In this document: positions 1 through 5,597 of the stretch, piece after piece
Position numbering within the stretch: position 1 is the first letter of the stretch
Layout: each line of letters opens with the position of its first letter
NCBI GenBank assembly: GCA_002162915.1
Contig: MABB01000057.1
Location: 1 to 8,737, forward strand
DNA length: 8,737 nt
Origin: Rhodospirillales bacterium 47_12_T64
GTDB lineage: Bacteria; Pseudomonadota; Alphaproteobacteria; Kiloniellales; Kiloniellaceae
Reading direction: 5' to 3'
Position numbers and translations under genes: made by a program
The notes under the pieces: generated by a model
Seen by the model: only the letters and a program-made list of their open reading frames with translations
What the model was told of the DNA's origin: nothing
Database searches by the model: none

Positions 1-1320
1 CTGGTTAATTTGTTTGGCACCGTTGAACGTGTCGCACTTGGGATGGAACGCACCCCGGAACAACTGAGAGAGGTCGGAGAAACTCTGGCCTTTCTAAGGC
101 AACCCGAGCCCCCCGCCAGCCTGAGGGAAGCCTGGAGCAATTTACCATTACTCAAGACTGTAATGGCAATGAAGCCCAAAAACGTTTCTTCCGCACCTTG
201 TCAGGACATTGTCTTGACGGGGGACGATATTGATCTGGCAAAACTTCCTATTCAAACGTGCTGGCCCGGTGAACCTGCCCCTCTGATTACCTGGCCACTG
301 GTTGTGACCAAAGGACCGGGCGACGAAAAGACCGATGTTTATAACCTTGGTATTTACCGCATGCAGGTTCTTGGGAAAAACAAGACCCTCATGCGCTGGC
401 TCAAGCATCGCGGCGGCGCACAACACTACGCGCGCTGGAAAAAACAGAAACCCGACCCTTTACCAGCGGCTGTCGTGTTGGGGTCTGATCCGGGGACGAT
501 TATTGCGGCAGTAACGCCTGTTCCCGATACCCTTTCTGAATATCAGTTTGCCGGCTTACTCCGAGGTAAAAAAGTCGAGCTTGTCGACTGCAAAACCATT
601 CCACTGAAGGTCCCTGCAAATGCTGAGATCGTACTGGAAGGTTATGTGAGCCTTGATGAGTATGGCGATGAAGGCCCCTATGGCGATCATACGGGTTATT
701 ATAATTCAGTAGAGCCCTTCCCGGTCTTTACCATTACCGCAATAACCATGCGGAAAGACCCCATTTACCTCTCTACTTTTACGGGCCGCCCACCTGACGA
801 GCCCTCTGTTCTGGGCGAAGCTCTCAACGAAGTTTTCATTCCCCTCATCCAGCAGCAATTCCCAGAAATCACTGATTTCTGGCTTCCTCCGGAAGGATGT
901 AGCTATCGTATAGCCGTTGTTTCGATGAAGAAAGCCTACCCCGGTCACGCTAAACGCGTTATGTTGGGGGTGTGGTCATATCTACGCCAGTTCATGTATA
1001 CCAAGTGGGTCATTGTTGTTGATGACGACATCAATGCCCGCGACTGGAAAGATGTGATGTGGGCCGTATCAACCAAGATGGACCCTGCCAGAGACATAAC
1101 GGTTATCGAAAGTACTCCGATCGATTATCTCGATTTTGCGTCTCCGGAAAGTGGCCTAGGTTCAAAGATCGGGCTTGATGCCACTGATAAGTGGGAACCG
1201 GAAACCAAACGCGAATGGGGCAAAGAAATTCGTATGGATCAAGAGATTGTTAATAAAGTAGATGCCATGTGGTCGGAACTGGGACTACCCGGTACAGGCA
1301 AGGCAATCTGGAAAAAATGA
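1..1320 (+). CDS. ubiD: 4-hydroxy-3-polyprenylbenzoate decarboxylase UbiD, 5'-truncated by the window edge
   Basis: UbiD removes the carboxyl group of 3-polyprenyl-4-hydroxybenzoate in ubiquinone biosynthesis, using the prenylated FMN cofactor made by UbiX; it is cytosolic. The reading frame is open from base 1 ([15 protein letters not shown]...), which matches an internal part of the family, so roughly the first 60 residues lie outside the window; the in-frame TTG at 10 is not a real start. Family motifs in order are APCQ with [29 protein letters not shown] (343-360), MRWLKHRGG (391-417), [31 protein letters not shown] (781-804), LPPEGCSYR (883-909), [20 protein letters not shown] and DYLDFASP. 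Similarity to E. coli UbiD, as I remember that protein, runs along the whole length, so this is the ubiquinone enzyme and not a distant aromatic-acid decarboxylase. The stop TGA overlaps the ATG of the next gene (ATGA), suggesting coupling. Confidence 0.96.
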   Translation: MVNLFGTVERVALGMERTPEQLREVGETLAFLRQPEPPASLREAWSNLPLLKTVMAMKPKNVSSAPCQDIVLTGDDIDLAKLPIQTCWPGEPAPLITWPLVVTKGPGDEKTDVYNLGIYRMQVLGKNKTLMRWLKHRGGAQHYARWKKQKPDPLPAAVVLGSDPGTIIAAVTPVPDTLSEYQFAGLLRGKKVELVDCKTIPLKVPANAEIVLEGYVSLDEYGDEGPYGDHTGYYNSVEPFPVFTITAITMRKDPIYLSTFTGRPPDEPSVLGEALNEVFIPLIQQQFPEITDFWLPPEGCSYRIAVVSMKKAYPGHAKRVMLGVWSYLRQFMYTKWVIVVDDDINARDWKDVMWAVSTKMDPARDITVIESTPIDYLDFASPESGLGSKIGLDATDKWEPETKREWGKEIRMDQEIVNKVDAMWSELGLPGTGKAIWKK

Positions 1321-1799
1321 GTACAGAAAGCAAACTTGTGTTCGATCCTAGCAAAATAAAATCAGTAAAAAATTTCGAAGTTTACCAATACTGGGAGAAA
1401 CAGCGCGGTAATCGCTTGATGCCCGCTCGCGCTGATTTGGACCCTGCAGATCTTCGGCACCTCTTACCCAATATCCTTATTCATGAAGTTCAGCTGGAGC
1501 CCCTCGATTTCAGATACCGCTTAATCGGCTCCGAGATTGTTCGACACTTAAACGATAACCACACCGGGGCCTGGCTCTCAACGATTCCACATCAAAAAAA
1601 CCCAAGTAACCTTTGGGCGATGTTGGAAAAGGCGGTCGTTGACCGCGCGCCCGTAATCGCGAACCCTCCTTATGTCGGACAATATAAAGAGTTCAAATAT
1701 ATCGAGAATATCCTGCTTCCACTTTCAGTTGATGATGAAAAGGTCAACATGCTCTTTCTCTGTGTGGATTTTCTCACGGATAAGAAAGAATCTGCCTAA
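1317..1799 (+). CDS. PAS_5-family (PF07310-like) PAS domain protein, function unknown
   Basis: A small soluble protein of 160 residues, essentially one PAS-like domain (about residues 18-152). Recognisable PAS_5 features are [33 protein letters not shown] split over residues 21-53, then [11 protein letters not shown] (65-75), HTGAW (82-86), and a C-terminal beta region with YIENILLPL (128-136). PAS_5 proteins are common in alphaproteobacteria and mostly uncharacterised. No kinase, GGDEF, HTH or membrane segment is attached, so output would need a partner. I chose the ATG at 1317 because it overlaps the ubiD stop as ATGA and gives the expected N-terminus. A longer frame from 1269 adds 16 residues that are only ubiD read in another frame. 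The position directly after ubiD suggests co-expression with quinone synthesis. A redox or ligand-sensing role is inference only. Confidence 0.85.
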   Translation: MSTESKLVFDPSKIKSVKNFEVYQYWEKQRGNRLMPARADLDPADLRHLLPNILIHEVQLEPLDFRYRLIGSEIVRHLNDNHTGAWLSTIPHQKNPSNLWAMLEKAVVDRAPVIANPPYVGQYKEFKYIENILLPLSVDDEKVNMLFLCVDFLTDKKESA

Positions 1800-1921
1800 T
1801 CCGAAACTCTGATAACGAAACAAAGTAATCTATGCTTGACCCCGCCTAAAATGCACACCATCTTATGCCTATGACAAAAAGCGGAACAATTCTGAGCACT
1901 CGCCTCCTAGAGCGACTTACT

Positions 1922-1953
1922 AACCCGGCCTCCTGATTGAGAGAGCCGGGGTT
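1922..1953 (+). other. imperfect GC-rich hairpin without a U-tract
   Basis: AACCCGGCCTC pairs with GAGAGCCGGGGTT through about 11 base pairs with two single-base bulges (A1944 and one G of 1948-1951), leaving a loop of about 8 nt. It lies about 125 nt after the PAS_5 gene. The bases that follow (GGTGCTATTG) are not U-rich, so it is not a standard intrinsic terminator. It could still be a Rho-assisted 3' end of the ubiD transcript or part of the leuA leader. Confidence 0.4.
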
Positions 1954-2031
1954 GGTGCTATTGCAACTCGGAATTTACTGGACTACCGCAAAATGTTTAC
2001 TTCGTTAATACAATTGGCAAAATGTCAAATA

Positions 2032-2163
2032 ATGACATCCATTGCTCACCAGAAAACATCCATCTGTTCTCCTGTCCCGATTGAGCTGCCTACAAGCTCG
2101 AGCTCTCTAACAGGCGTTCTCCCTGGCGTTCTGCGACTTATCGACGATCATCGCGGCCATTAA
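2032..2163 (+). CDS. candidate leader peptide ORF (43 codons) upstream of leuA
   Basis: The frame begins at ATG 2032 and ends at TAA 2161-2163; an in-frame ATG at 1993 would give 56 residues. The C-terminal third reads LTGVLPGVLRLIDDHRGH: within its first 12 codons there are four Leu, two Val and one Ile codon, partly from the direct repeat GGCGTTCT. The stop codon falls in the loop of the strongest hairpin of the region (2144-2181), and codons for the last residues form its 5' arm. This geometry, a branched-chain codon cluster just before a hairpin upstream of leuA, is what ribosome-mediated attenuation uses. Against it: neither start has a good Shine-Dalgarno sequence, the Leu codons are dispersed rather than in a run, and a frame of this length can arise by chance. 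I know of no described homologue. Confidence 0.27.
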   Translation: MTSIAHQKTSICSPVPIELPTSSSSLTGVLPGVLRLIDDHRGH

Positions 2164-2181
2164 GCGGCTCCCGATGATCGT
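2144..2181 (+). promoter_or_regulatory. strong 10-bp perfect hairpin in the leuA leader, possible attenuator element
   Basis: ACGATCATCG (2144-2153) and CGATGATCGT (2172-2181) are perfect reverse complements. The 18-nt loop can form an inner 4-bp stem (GGCC 2155-2158 with GGCT 2166-2169, one G-U pair). It is followed by TAAATTT, too weak for a classical U-tract. Competing pairings exist: AGCGGC (2163-2168) with GCCGCT (2188-2193), and CTCCCG (2168-2173) with CGGGAG (2228-2233). A switch between structures is therefore possible. Whether this arm terminates, antiterminates or does neither cannot be decided from sequence alone. Confidence 0.5.
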
Positions 2182-2194
2182 AAATTTGCCGCTA

Positions 2195-2222
2195 ACGACA
2201 GATATTTAAAGTTTTACATAAT
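2195..2222 (+). promoter_or_regulatory. weak promoter-like pair close to leuA
   Basis: CATAAT (2217-2222, five of six to the -10 consensus) lies 16 nt after ACGACA (2195-2200, four of six to the -35 consensus). If used, the transcript would begin close to the GC-rich hairpin at 2227-2259, giving a short structured 5' end and bypassing the upstream leader. AT-rich sequence in this stretch makes chance matches likely. Confidence 0.2.
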
Positions 2223-2226
2223 AATA

Positions 2227-2259
2227 CCGGGAGGTGCGCCTGCTTAAAGAGCGCCCCGG
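2227..2259 (+). promoter_or_regulatory. GC-rich hairpin just upstream of the leuA ribosome binding site
   Basis: CCGGG (2227-2231) plus GCGC (2236-2239) pair with GCGC (2251-2254) plus CCCGG (2255-2259). The 3' side is continuous and the 5' side has a 4-nt bulge (AGGT), with an 11-nt loop. No U-tract follows, so it is not an intrinsic terminator. It ends six bases before the purine-rich GAGAGAGAA (2265-2273) that probably serves as the leuA ribosome binding site, so it could influence translation or mRNA stability. Confidence 0.45.
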
Positions 2260-2280
2260 ATAGTGAGAGAGAACAAAGTT

Positions 2281-3954
2281 ATGAACAAGATGCCGTTCGA
2301 AAGATATCAGCCATTTGAAACTGTTTCGCTGGATAACCGTACCTGGGCAAGCAAAACAATTATGCAGGCCCCGATCTGGTGTTCCGTCGATCTTCGGGAT
2401 GGTAATCAGGCATTGATCGAGCCGATGGACACAACGCGTAAAATGAAAATGTACCAGATGCTTCTGGACATGGGCTTCAAAGAGATCGAAGTCGGCTTCC
2501 CCTCTGCGTCTCAAACTGATTACGACTTTTTGCGCACGCTGATCGAAGAAGACATGATTCCGGATGATGTCAGCATCCAGGTTCTAACTCAATCCCGTGA
2601 GCACCTGATCCGGAGAACCTTCGACAGTATTCGCGGCGCAAAGAACGTGATCGTTCACCTTTATAACTCAACATCGGAGCTACAACGCCGGGTCGTTTTC
2701 CGTCAGGACAAACAAGGTATCATCGATATCGCTGTTGAAGGAGCAAAGCTGATCAAGGAATTGATCTCCTCCGTTCCCGAAACCAAGATTGTCCACCAAT
2801 ACTCTCCTGAAAGTTTCACAGGAACAGAGATGCCCTTTGCAATTGATATCTGTGAAGCGGTCATGGACGTTTGGGAGGCCAGCCCGGAAAACAAGGTTAT
2901 CTTGAACCTTCCTGCAACTGTTGAAATGTCGACGCCAAACGTGCATGCCGACCAGATCGAATGGTTCTGTAACACCATCAGCAAACGTGATTCTGTCATT
3001 ATCAGCTTGCACCCACACAATGACAGGGGAACAGCAATTGCAGCAACAGAACTAGGTCTTTTGGCCGGGGCAGACCGAGTAGAGGGCACCCTGTTTGGCA
3101 ATGGTGAACGTACGGGTAATGTCGATCTGGTTACTCTTGCCGTTAATATGATGACCCAAGGTGTCGATCCAGAACTTGATATATCCGACATCACAAAAAT
3201 TAAGGATACCGCTGAGTACTGTAACCAGTTACCGGTACATCAACGCCATCCTTGGGTTGGCGAATTGGTATACACAGCCTTTTCAGGGTCACATCAGGAC
3301 GCGATCAAAAAAGGTATGGCTGCACTTAAAGCCAACAACACCGACCAATGGGAAGTACCTTATCTGCCAATCGACCCCCAGGATATCGGCCGCAGTTACG
3401 AAGCGATCATTCGCATTAACAGCCAATCCGGTAAGGGCGGCGTGGCTTATATCATGCAAAACGATTACCATATGGATCTGCCGAGAGACCTTCAGGTTAA
3501 TTTCTCCAAGAAAATTCAGAATATTGCGGAATCCTCGGGTAAAGAAATCACCCCCACAGTGATATGGGATAGTTTTGAAAAGGCTTATTTGCGTACGACA
3601 ACACCTGTCGAGTTCATTAGTCACACCACCGTACCAGATACTCATGCCGCTGAAATTCGTCACTTAACTGCACAAATTAATCACTATGGCGATGCCAAGG
3701 AAATCGTGGGAAAAGGCAACGGTCCTATCGCGGGCTTTACCGATGCCATCGCTGAGAATCTCGGTGTGAGGCTGACCGTTGAAGACTATCACCAGCACTC
3801 CCTCACTCATGGAACTGATGCTAAAGCCGTCGCATACCTTGAGCTTAAAACCGCTGATGGTGAAACCATTTGGGGTGTTGGTATTGACCCCAATACAACG
3901 GTTGCTTCCATCAAGGCGATTGTTTCAGCAACGAACCAAATACTCGAGAGCTAG
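2281..3954 (+). CDS. leuA: 2-isopropylmalate synthase, long (yeast/actinobacterial/pseudomonad) type
   Basis: The enzyme condenses acetyl-CoA with 2-oxoisovalerate to give 2-isopropylmalate, the first committed step of leucine synthesis, in the cytosol. The 557 residues match the long LeuA type. After a short N-terminal arm comes the HMGL-like TIM barrel: SVDLRDGNQALIEPMD (35-50, with the catalytic Arg39 and metal-ligand Asp40), EVGFPSASQTDYDFLR, LTQSREHLI, the metal-binding HPHND (His244, His246) and GNGERTGNVDLVTL (273-286). The C-terminal stretch from about 445 to 556 is the LeuA dimerisation/allosteric domain, which binds leucine for feedback inhibition. I chose ATG 2281 because GAGAGAGAA lies about 8 nt upstream. 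GTG 2263 would add six residues taken from that ribosome binding site, and ATG 2290 lacks one. The gene is monocistronic by appearance: long structured leader before it, strong terminator after it. Confidence 0.96.
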   Translation: MNKMPFERYQPFETVSLDNRTWASKTIMQAPIWCSVDLRDGNQALIEPMDTTRKMKMYQMLLDMGFKEIEVGFPSASQTDYDFLRTLIEEDMIPDDVSIQVLTQSREHLIRRTFDSIRGAKNVIVHLYNSTSELQRRVVFRQDKQGIIDIAVEGAKLIKELISSVPETKIVHQYSPESFTGTEMPFAIDICEAVMDVWEASPENKVILNLPATVEMSTPNVHADQIEWFCNTISKRDSVIISLHPHNDRGTAIAATELGLLAGADRVEGTLFGNGERTGNVDLVTLAVNMMTQGVDPELDISDITKIKDTAEYCNQLPVHQRHPWVGELVYTAFSGSHQDAIKKGMAALKANNTDQWEVPYLPIDPQDIGRSYEAIIRINSQSGKGGVAYIMQNDYHMDLPRDLQVNFSKKIQNIAESSGKEITPTVIWDSFEKAYLRTTTPVEFISHTTVPDTHAAEIRHLTAQINHYGDAKEIVGKGNGPIAGFTDAIAENLGVRLTVEDYHQHSLTHGTDAKAVAYLELKTADGETIWGVGIDPNTTVASIKAIVSATNQILES

Positions 3955-3990
3955 CAGCCGTTAACACTTCTGTCATGCGCATAAAATGAT

Positions 3991-4027
3991 AAGGCAGCAC
4001 CTGAGTTAAACTGGTGCTGCTTTTTTT
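3991..4027 (+). terminator. Rho-independent terminator of leuA
   Basis: GCAGCACC (3994-4001) and GGTGCTGC (4013-4020) form a perfect 8-bp stem with an 11-nt loop, directly followed by seven T residues (4021-4027). G-U and A-U pairs with the flanking bases can lengthen the stem. It lies about 40 nt after the leuA stop and separates leuA from the pmbA transcription unit. Confidence 0.92.
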
Positions 4028-4119
4028 ATTTCACCGCAATCCAAGGGATCACCATTTACAATACAGCAAGTACAATCACAGCCATGCTAAAGAAAAGAAA
4101 GAAAAGCCAGATCTGCTGC

Positions 4120-4148
4120 TTTATCCCAAGGTCCTGCTAGCCTATATA
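4120..4148 (+). promoter_or_regulatory. possible promoter for the pmbA-lpxK unit
   Basis: The terminator upstream implies a promoter between 4028 and 4181. The best -10-like element is TATATA (4143-4148), 17 nt after TTTATC (4120-4125), which is a poor -35 match. TATAAC (4155-4160) is an alternative -10 without a matching -35. An 18-nt all-purine tract (4089-4106) lies just upstream. Position is supported by context more than by the motifs. Confidence 0.25.
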
Positions 4149-4170
4149 TGAAACTATAACTTTTCTAAGC

Positions 4171-4177
4171 AAGGAAG
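4171..4177 (+). promoter_or_regulatory. ribosome binding site of the pmbA-like gene
   Basis: AAGGAAG contains AGGA (4172-4175) six bases before ATG 4182. It is the clearest Shine-Dalgarno sequence in the window and fixes the start of the PmbA-like protein. Confidence 0.75.
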
Positions 4178-4181
4178 CTCT

Positions 4182-5528
4182 ATGACCTCGTCCAGTGAGT
4201 CACAAAATCTGCTCGAAGATCTGATTAAAAAAGCCAAGGCGGCCGGGGCTGATGCTGCGGACGCCGTTATGTTCCGCTCGGTATCGGTATCTCATGCTCA
4301 GCGATTGGGAAAGATGGAAAAACTGGAGCGCGAAGAAAGCAACGATTTGGGACTTAGAGTTTTTATCGGCAAGCGTAATGCCGTTGTTTCTTCCAGTGAT
4401 GCCTCCCCCAAAGCAATCAACGAGCTGATTGAACGTGTGATCTCTATGGCCAGAGTGGTCCCTGAAGATCCCTATGCAGGTATTGCAAGCGAAGAAGAAA
4501 TTGCAAAGTCCATTCCAGAACTGGATATATATGATCCGGAAGAGCCTAGTGCTGATGAGTTAATCAAACGCGCCAAAGACTGTGAGGAAGCTGCCCTTGC
4601 CATAGAAGGTGTGACTAACTCTGGCGGAGCCGAAGCAAGTTGGGGAGAAGCGACAATTGCCCTTGCAGCTTCCAACGGTTTTTCCGGGGCGTATAATTCA
4701 TCAGGCCATTCCGTTTCCGTATCCGTACTTGCGGGTGAAAGAGATGGCATGGAACGAGATTATGATTTTTCCAGCGCCGTCTATGGCAGCGATCTCATAT
4801 CTTCAACAGAAATCGGTCGGAGTGCAGGACTAAAGACTGTTCGCCGCCTCAATCCGCGTAAACCCGATACCACAAATGACATTTCCGTTGTCTTTGATCC
4901 ACGCGTATCTTCCAGCATTATGGGGCACATGATGGGCGCTATTACAGGCCCGGCAATCGCGCGTGGAACAAGTTTTCTCAAAGAATCTCTCGGAGAAAAA
5001 ATCTTCGCTGATGGTATAACCATCGTTGATGATCCCCATATTCACCGGGGGTTACGATCCAAACCTTTTGATGGTGAAGGCCTTGCCAACCGGAAACAAA
5101 ACATTATTCAAAATGGAATACTCCAAACTTGGCTACTCAGTCTCAGTTCTGCGCGACAACTGAACTTGAAGAGCACGGGGCACGCTTCTCGTGGAACTTC
5201 TGGAAACCCTGGTCCATCGACAACGAACCTCTACATGGAGGCTGGTCAACTGAGTGTTGAAGAGCTTATCAAGGATATAAAACAAGGCTTCTTCGTAACG
5301 GAAATGATGGGCTCCAGCGTTAACGGTCTAACAGGGGATTACAGCCGCGGTGCAGGTGGTTACTGGATAGAGGATGGCCAGATTGCGTACCCTGTTTCAG
5401 AGGCAACCATCGCCGGAAACCTCAAAGGTATGTTCTTAAACCTGACCCCGGCAAACGATCTCACTTTCCGTTACGGCAGCAATGCGCCAACTATTCGTAT
5501 TGATGGCATGACCGTAGCTGGTAACTAA
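4182..5528 (+). CDS. pmbA: TldD/PmbA family protein, PmbA (TldE) type
   Basis: PmbA/TldE forms a heterodimeric metalloprotease with TldD that degrades or trims peptides in the cytosol; in E. coli the pair matures microcin B17 and breaks down the CcdA antitoxin. The 448 residues match PmbA length. Visible family features are the N-terminal LLEDLIKKAKAAGADAADAV, LGLRVFIGKRNAVVSSSD (residues about 57-74), a central VFDPRVSSSIMGHMMGAITG, DDPHIHRGLRSKPFDGEG, and the C-terminal NGLTGDYSRGAGGYWIEDGQIAYPVSEATIAGNLKG signature split around residues 381-416. No HExxxH zinc motif is present, which fits the non-catalytic PmbA/TldE partner and not TldD. No tldD lies in the window, so the catalytic partner would be encoded elsewhere. 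It opens the probable unit with the lipid A genes, 69 nt ahead of the exporter. Confidence 0.92.
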   Translation: MTSSSESQNLLEDLIKKAKAAGADAADAVMFRSVSVSHAQRLGKMEKLEREESNDLGLRVFIGKRNAVVSSSDASPKAINELIERVISMARVVPEDPYAGIASEEEIAKSIPELDIYDPEEPSADELIKRAKDCEEAALAIEGVTNSGGAEASWGEATIALAASNGFSGAYNSSGHSVSVSVLAGERDGMERDYDFSSAVYGSDLISSTEIGRSAGLKTVRRLNPRKPDTTNDISVVFDPRVSSSIMGHMMGAITGPAIARGTSFLKESLGEKIFADGITIVDDPHIHRGLRSKPFDGEGLANRKQNIIQNGILQTWLLSLSSARQLNLKSTGHASRGTSGNPGPSTTNLYMEAGQLSVEELIKDIKQGFFVTEMMGSSVNGLTGDYSRGAGGYWIEDGQIAYPVSEATIAGNLKGMFLNLTPANDLTFRYGSNAPTIRIDGMTVAGN

Positions 5529-5597
5529 TCCTGAAGCATAGCTATTATTATACAAACAGATACACAACCGTATCTTACCCATAACTAAACGAGTAAA

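Larger units (their letters stand above)
1800..2280 (+). other. 481-nt region between the PAS_5 gene and leuA: probable long leuA leader
   Basis: No gene of normal size is visible on either strand. The stretch holds an imperfect GC-rich hairpin (1922-1953), a 6-bp inverted repeat ATGTCA-N5-TGACAT (2022-2038), a 5-bp hairpin GAGCT/AGCTC (2083-2099), a repeated octamer GGCGTTCT (2113-2120 and 2125-2132), a strong 10-bp hairpin (2144-2181) and a GC-rich hairpin just before the leuA ribosome binding site (2227-2259). A short frame with clustered Leu/Val codons ends in the loop of the strong hairpin. A weak promoter-like pair is TTGACC (1836-1841) with TCTTAT (1861-1866), but the 19-nt spacing is poor. 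The density of structures fits an amino-acid-responsive leader of leuA. That is inferred, not shown. Confidence 0.55.

Noticed and set aside
1851..1874. Seven-codon frame ATG CAC ACC ATC TTA TGC CTA TGA containing two rare Leu codons, as a leucine leader peptide.
   Set aside because: It has no ribosome binding site, only two Leu codons, lies about 400 nt from leuA, and overlaps the weak -10-like element. A frame of this length is expected by chance.
2095..2104. Perfect 10-bp palindrome AGCTCGAGCT as a regulator site.
   Set aside because: It is short and without spacer, does not match a known operator I can name, and is part of the local GAGCT/AGCTC repeat cluster. I kept it only as a component of the leader description.
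2281..2297. A 14-nt identity (AACAAGATGCCGTT) between the starts of leuA (2284-2297) and the msbA-like gene (near 5619-5632).
   Set aside because: A match of this length within 8.7 kb is not improbable, both copies encode similar short residues in different proteins, and no longer repeat surrounds them.
2703..3194. 163-codon open frame on the minus strand inside leuA.
   Set aside because: It lies fully within a well-conserved enzyme gene on the other strand, shows no recognisable domain, and is best explained as a shadow of leuA codon structure. The same applies to the other antisense and out-of-frame ORFs inside ubiD, pmbA, msbA and the DUF374 gene.
5529..5597. AT-rich gap with TATTAT box as a separate promoter for the msbA-like gene.
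   Set aside because: No acceptable -35 hexamer lies at 15-19 nt from any candidate -10, so I treat the gap as an ordinary intra-operon spacer.
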